Source: Phycisphaeraceae bacterium (lineage in GTDB: Bacteria; Planctomycetota; Phycisphaerae; Phycisphaerales; SM1A02). From it: a stretch of 64,000 nt of DNA. The stretch spans positions 310,001 through 374,000 of the forward strand of contig JAHBWZ010000004.1 of assembly GCA_019636755.1 (NCBI GenBank). Reading direction: 5' to 3'. The notes below the pieces were generated by a model that saw only the letters and a program-made list of their open reading frames with translations, had not been told where the DNA came from and ran no database searches. Below, one piece after another: positions 42,282 to 51,412 of the stretch; within the stretch, counting starts at the first letter, position 1; every line of letters begins with the position of its first letter. A program made the translations under genes and the position numbers.

Positions 42282-42809
42282 TCACCGCTTCTCACGTCGC
42301 CAGTGAGCGCGCCCGCACTGCACGGCGTACGCCCAGGGCTGAAGGTCCGGGGGCCGGATTCCCAGGACCGCGAGCGCCGCTCGGACCTGTTCACGATGCG
42401 CGGCGCCGTGATGGAGCGCCTGGGCGATGACCACGCTTGCGTGGCATTCGTACGCCCCCGCGTCGAGCGTGAGCCGACGCTCCGAGTCGAGCGGCGCGGC
42501 GAGGATCTCCTCCCACAGTCGCTCCGTCCCGTCGACCCGGGCCTCGAGCTGATCGAGATCATCGGTCTCGCTGCCGTCGGCCATCCAACCGGTCCGGGTG
42601 CCCGTCAGGATCGTCGCATAGATGGCATCGGACAGCACGACATGATTCAGCGTCGCGAGTATGCTGCCATAGCCGCGCGCGGGCTGCCTGAGGAGTTCGA
42701 CCGGGAGTGCTCGACATGCCGCGATGAGCGTCCTGGTGGCCCAGGCGCCATGGCGGAATGCCTCGCTCAGCATCTCGTTCAACGGTGCACTTCCTGCCTG
42801 GCGGGCCAT
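42282..42809 (-). CDS. DinB/YfiT-like metalloprotein
   Basis: The 175-residue protein has the DinB four-helix layout: LSEAFRHGAWATRTLIAACR, SILATLNHVVLSDAIYATIL, and VVIAQALHHGAAHREQVRAAL. The histidines in LNHVV and HHGAAHREQ are the expected metal ligands. The role may be thiol-dependent detoxification or a damage-inducible function; the substrate is unknown. The start at 42809 is my choice; an ATG at 42773 (MLSEAFRHGAW) is also possible. Confidence 0.75.
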   Translation of the reverse strand: MARQAGSAPLNEMLSEAFRHGAWATRTLIAACRALPVELLRQPARGYGSILATLNHVVLSDAIYATILTGTRTGWMADGSETDDLDQLEARVDGTERLWEEILAAPLDSERRLTLDAGAYECHASVVIAQALHHGAAHREQVRAALAVLGIRPPDLQPWAYAVQCGRAHWRREKR

Positions 42810-43013
42810 CGCCTGTCCGGAACCGCTCCCCTCCACCTCCTGCTGCGGGCCATGGTACCCCGTCCTGACTCCGCACCTGTGTCCGCCGTTCGGGGACCAT
42901 CGCACTCACCCACCGCCAGGCCTCTTGCGAAACACCTGCAGGCGAATACGCTACGCGGGTCTCGTGCGCCAGGAGAGGCGCACGCCCTGCCCCATTCCTC
43001 GACACCTGCCCCC

Positions 43014-43796
43014 ATGAGCCAGATCCAAGCCGTTCAACTCCCAGGCGCGCCATCGAAGCGAGCTGCCTCCCGCACACCCACCCGCCTGTTCTATATCGGC
43101 TCCGCAGCGCTGATGCTGCTGCTCGCGTTCATCGGCTTCAACCGGTTCTACCTGCACGGACAGGCGTTCCCCGGACGGGAGATCGCGCCGCCCATCCGTG
43201 CGCTTGTCATCACGCACGGCATCGCGATGACCGCCTGGCTGGGACTGCTTCTTGCCCAGCCGACGCTCATCGCGGTCCGCAGGCATCGGCTGCACATGCA
43301 GATCGGCAGGCTCGGCGCCGCCCTCGCAGCAGTCATTCTCATCACCGGCGTCTGGCTTGCGATCCGCTCCGCGGCCGTCACGCCGCCGGAAGTCATTCTC
43401 TTCGGCCTGCCGCCCAGGCCGTTCATGGCAATACCGTTTCTTTCGGTCATCATCTTCGCGATATTCGTGACACTGGGCGTGCTGTACCGCCGCAAGCCGC
43501 AGGTTCACCGTTCAATGATGCTGCTGGCGACGCTCAGCGCGATGTCTGCCGCCGTCGCGCGCATTCAGCCGCTCAACGATCTGTACGCGGGCACCGAGTG
43601 GGAGCGACTCTTCGGGCCGTTCCTGTTCACGCTGCTTATCGGTCTTGCACTGCTCGCCATCCGCAGCGCCATGATGCGCGCGGTCGATCGCCCGTTCGCC
43701 ATCGGCATGGTCGCGCTGACCGCGGCGTCCGTCGGCATCATGCTGCTTGCGCCGACCGGCGCCTGGGCCGCGTTCACGAGCCTGGTCGTGCGGTGA
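43014..43796 (+). CDS. multi-pass membrane protein of unknown function
   Basis: The 260-residue protein has about seven hydrophobic segments, for example YIGSAALMLLLAFIGF, IRALVITHGIAMTAWLGLLL, RLGAALAAVILITGVWLAI, FLSVIIFAIFVTLGVLYRR and FTLLIGLALLAIRSA. His-rich loops (THGIAMT, RRHRLHMQIGR, QVHRSMMLLATL) resemble haem-binding or cytochrome-b561-like membrane proteins, but I cannot assign a function. It is convergent with the DUF2071 gene. Confidence 0.6.
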   Translation: MSQIQAVQLPGAPSKRAASRTPTRLFYIGSAALMLLLAFIGFNRFYLHGQAFPGREIAPPIRALVITHGIAMTAWLGLLLAQPTLIAVRRHRLHMQIGRLGAALAAVILITGVWLAIRSAAVTPPEVILFGLPPRPFMAIPFLSVIIFAIFVTLGVLYRRKPQVHRSMMLLATLSAMSAAVARIQPLNDLYAGTEWERLFGPFLFTLLIGLALLAIRSAMMRAVDRPFAIGMVALTAASVGIMLLAPTGAWAAFTSLVVR

Positions 43797-43820
43797 CCCT
43801 GGGAGGGGCCGATCCGGCCA

Positions 43821-44701
43821 TCAGGCGAGCGGGGTGCGCTCTCCAGGCGCGTTGCCGTCGCGCCGTGCCTGACGGTGCTCGGGACCGACCGGTGCATACC
43901 GCCCCGGCGGCAGGTAGATCGTAACGCCGTCCTGTGCTGCAGCAGCACGCTGTGCGGTCGACCCTGCTCGGCCCAGGGAACGAGGCCGAGGCGGTCGAAC
44001 AGCCCGATCCTGGCGCGCACCACCCGGCCGGTGGTGCACGCAAGTCGGTCGTGCCAGACGCTGTACGTACCCAGCCGTCCGTCGCGGCGCACGTAGACCG
44101 CGGTGAGCGGATGGGTCAGCACGACCAGGCCCGCCTCCAGGTCCTCGATCCCCTCCAGAGCGGTCACCGGTGCGCCGGTGTCGTGCAGTTCCAGGTCCAC
44201 CGGTGCCCACGTGCTCTTCGTCGTCATCCGGTAGTGCATGTACCGGCCGGCCGCCGCATCGAAGTCGCAGGTGAAGCGCACACGCCCGCGGTGCCACGGC
44301 AGCCTCCCGACGTGCCGTGGCAGCGCGACCGTCCACGAATCCAGCGTGGTGCCGAAGAACCAGACGGCGCGACGGCCGGTCGAACGATCCACGACGTAGG
44401 TGCGGTAGTTCGTCTGGCCGAACCGGAACCGGGGCCACGGCAGCGCGACGAACCGGAAGTCCCGGTCCTCGAACGGGGCCATCGACACCAGCACCACCGG
44501 GTCGCCGTTCGGACCGGGGAACGCGTCCAGTTCGAACGCGGGGTGCACGTGCGGACGGACACGCGCCACGGGGACGGCATACGAGACGATGGCGAAGTGC
44601 GCGAGCGTGACGACGACATCCCGGCCCGAGACCTCCGGGCGCGCCAGCAGTCCGTCGTTGAACGACAGCCCCGAGAACGCGTCGGATGTCACCGGATGCA
44701 C
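43821..44701 (-). CDS. DUF2071 (YqjF-like) protein with a one-base lesion
   Basis: The frame from 44701 gives the DUF2071 fold (FAIVSYAVPVARVRPHVHP, YRTYVVDRSTGRRAVWFFGT, CDFDAAAGRYMHYRM, GRPHSVLLQ). At about 43938 the frame changes: the expected ending DGVTIYLPPGRYAPV is in another frame that stops at 43821. Insertion of one G after CTGCAG would restore it. Without the repair, the frame would run on into the opposite gene, so I take the shift as real damage or a sequencing error. The family is of unknown function. Confidence 0.65.
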
Positions 44702-44820
44702 TCCACAGCCGGGCAGACTCCTTCCGCAGGGTCACCCGGTCTCCGGGTGCGCTCTCCGTACGCCATCGCCCGGCTGCGTTCCTCGGCACGTTGACGGTCC
44801 CGGACGGTGAACATGAGCGG

Positions 44821-45621
44821 TCACACGAGCAGCTCGCCGCGGAGGACGGTCACGGCGCGGCCGCCGAGCACGACTCGATCGTCCGCGAGTCGCACATGAA
44901 CAACGCCGCCGCGCCGGGATGCCTGGAATCCGGTCATTGCTGTCCTGCCCAGGCGCGCACCCCAGAACGGCGCGAGCGTGCAGTGGGCGGAACCCGTGAC
45001 GGGATCCTCATCGACTCCGGCGCCCGGCGCAAAATAGCGCGAGATGAAATCGAACCGGGCATCGCTCGAGGCGCTGGTGGCGATCACGCCGCGCAGGCCC
45101 GTGATCTCCCGCAGCGCCCGGAAGTCCGGCACGATCGATCGCACCGACGCCTCGGACTCGACCAGGAGGAACGTGTCGAACCGTGACCTGCCGACGAACG
45201 ATGGCCTGACGCCGACGGCGTCGAGCAGGCCCGGCGGCGGATCGCATTCCGTCGCCGGCATGGCGGGAAAGTCGAGCTCGATCAACGCATCCCTCTGACC
45301 ACACGTCAGCACGCCGCTCTGCGTGTGAAACCGGATCGTCTCTCCGGCCGGGACGTGGCCCTCGCTCCAGAGCGCGTGCGCGGATGCCAGCGTCGCATGA
45401 CCACAGAGTGCCACTTCGACGGCTGGCGTGAACCAGCGCAGATCGAACCCGGGATCACCACTTCGCCGGCGCACGAATGCCGTTTCGGACAGGTTCATCT
45501 CCGCCGCGACCGACTGCATCCAGTCGGACGACTTCTCATCATGGAGCACGCACACCGCCGCCGGATTTCCCCGGAAGGGGCTCCCGGCAAAGGCGTCGAC
45601 CTGGTAGATGGGGATGGCCAT
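44821..45621 (-). CDS. PhzF-family isomerase/epimerase-like protein
   Basis: The 266-residue protein begins MAIPIYQVDAFAGSPFRGNPAAVCVL, the hallmark of PhzF enzymes, and has SETAFV with the catalytic Glu, VALCGHATLASAHAL, and GVDEDPVTGSAHCTLAP near the end. The family performs proton transfer in small-molecule metabolism, as in phenazine synthesis; most members have unknown substrates. It follows the cupin gene after 21 bases and is probably cotranscribed. Confidence 0.92.
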   Translation of the reverse strand: MAIPIYQVDAFAGSPFRGNPAAVCVLHDEKSSDWMQSVAAEMNLSETAFVRRRSGDPGFDLRWFTPAVEVALCGHATLASAHALWSEGHVPAGETIRFHTQSGVLTCGQRDALIELDFPAMPATECDPPPGLLDAVGVRPSFVGRSRFDTFLLVESEASVRSIVPDFRALREITGLRGVIATSASSDARFDFISRYFAPGAGVDEDPVTGSAHCTLAPFWGARLGRTAMTGFQASRRGGVVHVRLADDRVVLGGRAVTVLRGELLV

Positions 45622-45642
45622 GTCCTGGGACTCAGCGCCACT

Positions 45643-46023
45643 TCAGGCTCGATGCTGCACCCGATCAACGCCCGTCGCCTCGCTCGACGGGCTGAAGATG
45701 TCGAGCAGCAGCGAGTCCTCCACGGCATGGGCGGAGTGGTGGACGTCCGGCGGCAGATGCACCACCGCGCCGGCCTTCGCGTCGATGAAGCGATGATCCG
45801 ACCCGCCCGCCTCCCCGAGACCGAAGCGCACGCAGCCGCTGAGCACGACTGCGAACTGCTCGTTCGCGTGATGGTGCGATGGCACATCGCAGCCGCGCTG
45901 GAGAAACACCTCCGAGATCATCACCTTCTCACCGATGATGCGCCGACGCGCAAGCATTGCCATGGGATGATCGCGCGGCAGGTCGTCCCAGCGATAGACG
46001 GTGGCGCGTGGCGGGGTGGTCAT
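45643..46023 (-). CDS. cupin-domain protein
   Basis: The 126-residue single cupin has CDVPSHHHANEQFAVVLSG, where three His and one Glu form motif 1, and AGAVVHLPPDVHHSAHA as motif 2. It should bind a metal and may act as a small dioxygenase, isomerase or sensor. It is the first of a pair with the PhzF gene, 21 bases downstream. Confidence 0.85.
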   Translation of the reverse strand: MTTPPRATVYRWDDLPRDHPMAMLARRRIIGEKVMISEVFLQRGCDVPSHHHANEQFAVVLSGCVRFGLGEAGGSDHRFIDAKAGAVVHLPPDVHHSAHAVEDSLLLDIFSPSSEATGVDRVQHRA

Positions 46024-46228
46024 GCGGGATCCATCCGTACACAGACTGACCGGGAGGCATCCTACACGAAGGACATCACGCCTGGCGCCCGACAGGCGCG
46101 CGCCCAGTGGAGGCAGCGATGCGACATGCCGCCGGAGACGGTCGTTCCCGGGCCCGATGATGGCGCTCTCGACCCGCGGTCGGTAGGCGCCAGGACACGG
46201 TCGCGGGAGGAAGCCCTGAGGGAACGTG

Positions 46229-46234
46229 TAGACT
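46229..46234 (+). promoter_or_regulatory. putative -10 element of the 46241 gene
   Basis: TAGACT is followed by only six bases and the ATG at 46241, the closest such spacing in the window and the best case for a leaderless transcript. Confidence 0.45.
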
Positions 46235-46240
46235 GCACCG

Positions 46241-46981
46241 ATGCCGCAGGCAGGACGAACGCAGCGTGCCCGGCGGTGGCCTCGGGCCGCGACCGCGGCG
46301 ATGCTGCGCCTCGCATGCGGTGCGTTGCTGACGGTCGCGGTGTCATGGGGGTGTGCAGTCCGCGAGATCGGCCGCGCTCGAGCACTGCATGCCGGTCGTT
46401 CGTTCGATGTCGCCGGCGTCGCGGAGTGGAACGTGAACACGGTCGTCGGGCTCGGATCGACGCATGTGCTCTCGCAGGCCTTCGGGTCGCGCATCAGTGA
46501 TCCCGCGGAGGAATCGCCCTGCGTGATGAGCGCACCGGACGCCCTCCCCTGGTGGAGTCCGTGGCTGCATCCCGACACGCCGCTCGGGGAAGCCGGGTGG
46601 ATGTCCAGGTCGGCCCTGGCCCATGGCCTGCCGGTGCGTGCAATGGTCGTGGTCCATGACGAAGTCAACACGGCGCACGCGCGCGGCGCGCGGCCCTGGC
46701 GCGTGCACGGCATTCCGCCGTGGGTGCGCGGACGGACAGGTCGCGGTGCCTGGCCGACCGGTCCGGTCGAGTTGCCGCTCCAGCCGATCTGGGCGGGCCT
46801 CGCATGCAACACTCTGTTCTACGCCCTGCTTCTCTGGCTGGTCAGCATCGCACTGTTCACCGCGCGGCGCGTCCGTCGCCGCAGGCGTGGCCTGTGCGAG
46901 CAGTGTGCCTACCCCGTCGGCGCCGGCCCCGACTGCACCGAGTGCGGCGCGGCGGTCCCTCGGATGAGCCGTGCACGGTGA
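46241..46981 (+). CDS. membrane protein with C-terminal zinc ribbon
   Basis: The 246-residue protein has one N-terminal hydrophobic segment (LRLACGALLTVAVSWGCA), an outer domain, a second membrane segment (NTLFYALLLWLVSIALFTA) and then a basic stretch with RGLCEQCAYPVGAGPDCTECGA, a four-cysteine ribbon. This layout of two membrane segments and a terminal cytoplasmic ribbon is common in Phycisphaerae and related planctomycetes. A paralogue lies at 49780-50286. Function unknown. Confidence 0.7.
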   Translation: MPQAGRTQRARRWPRAATAAMLRLACGALLTVAVSWGCAVREIGRARALHAGRSFDVAGVAEWNVNTVVGLGSTHVLSQAFGSRISDPAEESPCVMSAPDALPWWSPWLHPDTPLGEAGWMSRSALAHGLPVRAMVVVHDEVNTAHARGARPWRVHGIPPWVRGRTGRGAWPTGPVELPLQPIWAGLACNTLFYALLLWLVSIALFTARRVRRRRRGLCEQCAYPVGAGPDCTECGAAVPRMSRAR

Positions 46982-47170
46982 GCGGCACGCGCGTCGTTCA
47001 TCGATCGCGCCTCCAGGCACACACGCGTGACCGCAACCCCGCGCCGGAAGGTCGCACGCCGATGGGGGCCCGCCTGGTTGAACCACCCGTGCGAGCGCCT
47101 GGCGACGGGTCGCCGTTCGCGCCGCACTCGGCGTGTCACGTCCCGCCGCCCCGCGTGTCGATCCGACCAC

Positions 47171-49255
47171 TCACTCCGCCTGGCGCAGTTCGAACACGTA
47201 TCCGAATTCATCCGCCGAACCGCGATACGTCGCGCTGTGTCCGACGAGCGATCCGTCCGGTCCCGGCATGACGACCAGGTTGAATCGACCGGAGAGCATG
47301 TCCCGTCCGATCTCATCGAGATCCGGCATCGTGCGGACACGCTCCGGTGACGGTTCCAGCAGGAGGAATGCATGCGGTGACCCGATGGGCTGCACCGTGC
47401 CCTCGAAGCGCTGCTGCACGCGCGCATCGCCGACCATGCGCGCCATCGCGGTCACGCGGCGGGAGGTCGCATCCTGGCCGATGATCGTGAGCGTCCAATG
47501 CTCGGTGTGTCCGTGCCGGTCCCGGGACCGGTCGGCTCGTGACGACCCGAACATGCCATCGCGTGTTCGGGGCGCGTCCTCGTTCCCCTCGAGCGACTTC
47601 ATCCGGAACCGCATCGTTCCGCGGAACACGGCACCCTGCGGCACGCGCGCCAGGATCTCGTCTGTCCTGCGTGAACGCCAGTCCCGCAGGGCGGCGTCGG
47701 GATCATCGCGAAGTGCCGCGACGAGGCGTGCCTCGTCCGTCCCCTCCGGCAGGAACCCGAGCAACCGGTCCGTGGACCGGCTGCCCCAGGGGTGCCGGTC
47801 CGCGAGCGCATACATCCAGGCGAGGTCGAACCTGCCCGCGGCCAGCGCCTGGTCGGGGAAGCGCTGGTGTCCGTACGGCATCACGCCCTGCTCGCTCCAC
47901 GCGGCCATGCCGGTGGCGACGAGGCCCGCGATCTCCTTGAGCGCCTGGACCTCACGCGCATCCGATTTCCAGGGCTCTGCGTTGGAGGGACGGCTGATCT
48001 GCCGGATCTGCGCCTCAGTCAGCGCGAGGTTCCGGACCAGGTCCTTCGCGACATGGACCGTCTGGTCGCGCGGCCACGATTCGACCGCGATGACGTGCGC
48101 CGACTCGCAATAGGGGAAGGTCTGAAAGTGATAGAGATCGCAGCGCACGAGGACCCGCGTGAGATCCATCCCGGAGACGTTCGTGAAACCGAGAACGTGC
48201 ACGCCCGCCGAGTCCCTGACGATGACCGGTTCCACCAGCCGTGGCACGATCGGTGCGGCGGCGTAGCGGTCCTCCGCGCCTTCCAGGAGCGCGGTCCAGG
48301 CAGGCGGTTGTGAAGCACGCATGCACGCGGCGACCTTCCCCTCGATCATGGCCGGGGCCGCCAGCCCCCGGAGGATCGAGAGCGACTGTGACGTGATGAC
48401 CGCGAATCCCGCCTCTCCGCCGTCGGAAGCACTGGAAAGCAGGCGCGTATTGCCGTGGCGGTCCTGGCTGACGGAGAGGTGCTCTCGCTCGCTGCTGAGT
48501 TCTCCGCGGATCGCGCGCTCCAGGATGGTGGCGGCGCGCTCCCGGGATTGCGCGACTCGATCGAGCACGCGCTGCGTCTCGCGCTCGGCACAGAGGCGGC
48601 CCCGCTCCAGCGCCTCACCGCATGCCCGGACGGCCGGTATCGCAGACTCCCGGAGCAGCGCCGCCCCGGTCAGGAGTCGCAGCGGTGCGTCGGCGTCGAT
48701 CGTCTTCACGTCGTCCACGTCCGTCCAGTAGCGCTGTGCGGACAGGAGGGCCGCCAGGTCGAACGCCCGATGCGTGTCGTCGATCCGTGTCTCCGGCGCG
48801 ATGCGATCGGCGCCAGCAGCGCCAACCGCGTCCAGAGCAGCCGCCGCATCGCCGTCGGGTGCGGCATGCGGCTCCCGGCCGGCACCCGGATCGGGATCGC
48901 GCGCCGCGGAGATCGCCTGCTCGGCGGACGTGAGCGCAGGCGCGGCGTCCGCGGATCGCGCCGCCGGCCCCGGCGATCCGGGCGCCCCGCGATCTCCCGG
49001 TCCCGACCCGCCGCCGGAGAGGATCGCCCCCAGCCCGACGGCACCGCCGATGACCAGCACGCCGGCCGCGACGAGCACCCGGCGGCGCGCCCGGCGGGAC
49101 GGGGCGGGCGGCGGCGCCGCCACTGCCGGCGCGGCCGGATCGCCTGGCACACGGATCGGTTCCTTGCACTGCGCGCAGGGGCGGACGTGGCCGAGCGCCG
49201 CAGCGTCGGCTCGGAGCCGAGCCCCGCACTGCGGACACGTGAATCGAATCGACAT
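47171..49255 (-). CDS. zinc-ribbon, single-span membrane protein of unknown function
   Basis: The 694-residue protein starts MSIRFTCPQCGARLRADAA, with a second pair in HVRPCAQCKEPIRV: an N-terminal zinc ribbon of the kind often seen in planctomycete membrane proteins. A Pro/Ala linker leads to one membrane segment (RRVLVAAGVLVIGGAVGLGAIL), then a large outer domain that is mainly helical with a beta-rich end. No enzyme motif is visible. GAGGAGG lies about ten bases before the ATG, and a TACGCT box lies 63 bases upstream (49319-49324). Confidence 0.6.
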   Translation of the reverse strand: MSIRFTCPQCGARLRADAAALGHVRPCAQCKEPIRVPGDPAAPAVAAPPPAPSRRARRRVLVAAGVLVIGGAVGLGAILSGGGSGPGDRGAPGSPGPAARSADAAPALTSAEQAISAARDPDPGAGREPHAAPDGDAAAALDAVGAAGADRIAPETRIDDTHRAFDLAALLSAQRYWTDVDDVKTIDADAPLRLLTGAALLRESAIPAVRACGEALERGRLCAERETQRVLDRVAQSRERAATILERAIRGELSSEREHLSVSQDRHGNTRLLSSASDGGEAGFAVITSQSLSILRGLAAPAMIEGKVAACMRASQPPAWTALLEGAEDRYAAAPIVPRLVEPVIVRDSAGVHVLGFTNVSGMDLTRVLVRCDLYHFQTFPYCESAHVIAVESWPRDQTVHVAKDLVRNLALTEAQIRQISRPSNAEPWKSDAREVQALKEIAGLVATGMAAWSEQGVMPYGHQRFPDQALAAGRFDLAWMYALADRHPWGSRSTDRLLGFLPEGTDEARLVAALRDDPDAALRDWRSRRTDEILARVPQGAVFRGTMRFRMKSLEGNEDAPRTRDGMFGSSRADRSRDRHGHTEHWTLTIIGQDATSRRVTAMARMVGDARVQQRFEGTVQPIGSPHAFLLLEPSPERVRTMPDLDEIGRDMLSGRFNLVVMPGPDGSLVGHSATYRGSADEFGYVFELRQAE

Positions 49256-49733
49256 CAGGGGAGCCTCCTCGAACGGCGGATCGCCACCGATCGGCGACGG
49301 ATGATCCGCGCTCCGTGCAGCGTACTGGCAAGTCACCAGCATGAGAAGCCGCCTGACGCGCTCCAGGGTCTGCGCTCGGTCGTGGGGAAACCGGGCGCCG
49401 CGATCGACGCGCGCCACGCTGAGATCGACTCGCTCCGTGCACAGAGCACCGATCCTGCCGCGCGGCGCTCGTCGATGGCGCGGGCCATCACGCAACTGCT
49501 CGCGGAGACGTCCGCCCGCGAGTCCGCGAGTCCGGTCTCGCGCGATCGCGACCTCTGTCGTTCCGTCTGCGGCGGTCGGCTCGCCGGGGCGCGTGCGTGT
49601 CGCCGTGCAGTGCCGGGTGCACGATCTCTCTCGTCGCCGCCTCCGGACCGGCGTCACGGACGGTCCGGCGGACCGCCCCGCATGTCCGGCTCCGGCGACC
49701 AGTCCTGCGGGAAACGAGATACCATCGGCGCGC

Positions 49734-49776
49734 GACGGTCCGCGGCGCGGCCCGCCGCTGAACCGGAGCGTTCTCC
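49734..49776 (+). other. orphan right half of an attC site
   Basis: Bases 49734-49772 match the right part of attC3 (38906-38944) at 38 of 39 positions, and continue as GTTCTCC, a poor core. The left half with R'' is absent. It lies immediately before a chromosomal-type gene, in the same orientation as the array. Confidence 0.75.
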
Positions 49777-49779
49777 CGC

Positions 49780-50286
49780 ATGAGGTTCGTCGCGCTCGCC
49801 GTCCCGGCCGCCATGTCTGCGCTCCTGCTGGTCGCGACCTGCGCGCTCTGGGTCCGCAGCCACATCATGACGGACGACATCTCCTGGTATGGCAAGGGCC
49901 GGATGACGCGCTTCCGCTCGAGTGGGGGTGGCTTCTGGTTTGAAACGCGCCCGTGGCAGCTCACGGGCCCGCCTCGCACGGAATGGCACCGCTTCCCGGG
50001 CAAGGCACAGCGTCCGTTCTCAGCGTCACCCGGTGCGCCGGTCCATGAGCGGCTCGGGTTCATGGCGTCGACGACGGGCTACGACCTCCTGCTGGTCGCC
50101 CCCTGGTGGGCGCTCGCGCTGATCTCCGCGCCGCTCCCGCTGGTCTGGATGCGGCCTCGGCGACGTATCCGGCGCTGGTGGCGTCTTCGACGCGGGCTGT
50201 GCACCGGATGCGGGCATGATCTGCGCGCGCCGCCGGAAGGCTGTCCTGAGTGCGGCTATCCGGCTGCCGGACAGCCCGCCCGTTGA
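49780..50286 (+). CDS. membrane protein with C-terminal zinc ribbon (paralogue of 46241)
   Basis: The 168-residue protein has an N-terminal hydrophobic segment (ALAVPAAMSALLLVATCALWV), a short outer loop, a second membrane segment (LLLVAPWWALALISAPLPLVWM) and the ribbon GLCTGCGHDLRAPPEGCPECGYP. It is the compact form of the protein encoded at 46241. The ATG starts eight bases after the core of the orphan attC half. Function unknown. Confidence 0.7.
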   Translation: MRFVALAVPAAMSALLLVATCALWVRSHIMTDDISWYGKGRMTRFRSSGGGFWFETRPWQLTGPPRTEWHRFPGKAQRPFSASPGAPVHERLGFMASTTGYDLLLVAPWWALALISAPLPLVWMRPRRRIRRWWRLRRGLCTGCGHDLRAPPEGCPECGYPAAGQPAR

Positions 50287-50830
50287 CTGCGATCCTCGGT
50301 CATCCGGCCGGAGTTCCTCTCATGACCGCGCCAGGGCACCACCAACTGCCCCAGACACTCAGGCCGCGCGACAGTGCCTTCGATATGGCCTTCGCCCTCG
50401 GCAGCGAACTCCGCTGGGAGATCCCCTGCGGGGCGCTGCAGCGCCCCGGCGAGATCGACACGAATGTCTGTCACGCCACGACGTCCTGCACGCGATCGGA
50501 TGGGTTCGCGTACCATGGGTCATCGCGACTCTGTGGTCTCTGTGTCCTCTTTGTGAACCCTCGTCACTCCGGTCACGCCCGGGTACTGCGCACAACGCGG
50601 ATCCACCACAGAGGACTCCGAGAGCACAGAGCGGAATGGGACTCGATGGTCGGGGGAAGGGGGACGCACGGAGGGATGGATGCCACCTGACATGCCGCTC
50701 CAGCCGATGAGGGGCAGGGCCTCCCCTCCGGCTGAGGTGGTACACTCGGACTCACCGCTCGATTCTGAGCGGTCGCGCAGCGTCCGGCCGATCTCAGAAC
50801 TTCGCGCCGTCCACATGAGGAACGTCGGTG
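50287..50830. other. 544-bp intergenic stretch with an inverted repeat
   Basis: No gene is convincing here. The stretch holds an inverted repeat with 28-base arms (50529-50556 and 50604-50631, 20 of 28 bases pairing) rich in ctctgtg / cacagag. This kind of repeated CTCTGTG element is found between genes in many environmental bacteria. Confidence 0.55.
50741..50746 (+). promoter_or_regulatory. putative -10 element of the 50831 gene
   Basis: GGTACACT is identical to the hexamer before trkH and lpxA, but here the start codon is 84 bases downstream. Confidence 0.35.
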
Positions 50831-51199
50831 ATGCCCTGGTCCGCGAGAGAGAGCACCTCACCCGCCTCCGTGCACCCGACCAGACGCCGCGAGACCAGAG
50901 CCCTGATCGCGAGTGCAGCGGCCACTGTTGCCCTGGCACTGCTGGCCGTTCCGTACCTGTTCGCGGCGATGTTCAGCGTGATGATGTTCGACGCCCCCGG
51001 GTCGACGTCCAACCCGTGGATCTGGCTGGCATTCCTGGCCGTGTGCGCCTACCCGCTCCTGATCGTCGCTGCCGTGGTTTCCGCATGGGTGTTCCTCGGT
51101 CGGCAGCGATATACCGCGGCGTTCAGGGCGGCCATCACCGGCATCGTTCTCGTGGTCGTCCCCGCCGCCCTGTTCCTGTCCGCGGTCGTGGTCGGCTAG
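50831..51199 (+). CDS. small membrane protein of unknown function
   Basis: The 122-residue product has three hydrophobic segments: ASAAATVALALLAVPYLFAAMF, WIWLAFLAVCAYPLLIVAAVVSAWVFL and AITGIVLVVVPAALFLSAVVV. A GTG three bases earlier is an equally possible start. No family is recognised. Confidence 0.6.
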   Translation: MPWSARESTSPASVHPTRRRETRALIASAAATVALALLAVPYLFAAMFSVMMFDAPGSTSNPWIWLAFLAVCAYPLLIVAAVVSAWVFLGRQRYTAAFRAAITGIVLVVVPAALFLSAVVVG

Positions 51200-51412
51200 T
51201 CTGCTGAGCCCGTCGCGCATCGGCGCGCGCGTTGGCGCCGGGCGTGCCGCACCAGGACGTCATCCGGACAGCGCCGCGTGCGCGACACTCGGGCCCGGAT
51301 CGGGCGCGGGAGGTGCATGGGGCGCCCCCGCTCGCCCGCCGCAATCTCGGGAAAGTCCGGCGTTCCGGCGGCGGGAGGCTGTGCGCTCAATGATGATGCC
51401 CGGAAACCGCCG

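Noticed and set aside
41862-42300. A seventh integron cassette with the membrane gene at 41878-42228
   Set aside because: No TGTCAAC R'' box matching the attC6 core is found downstream, the gene is in the opposite orientation, and its base use is like the chromosome.
43565-43820. Extended C-terminus of the DUF2071 gene
   Set aside because: It is antisense to the membrane protein gene at 43014-43796, and the expected family ending is present in another frame, stopping at 43821.
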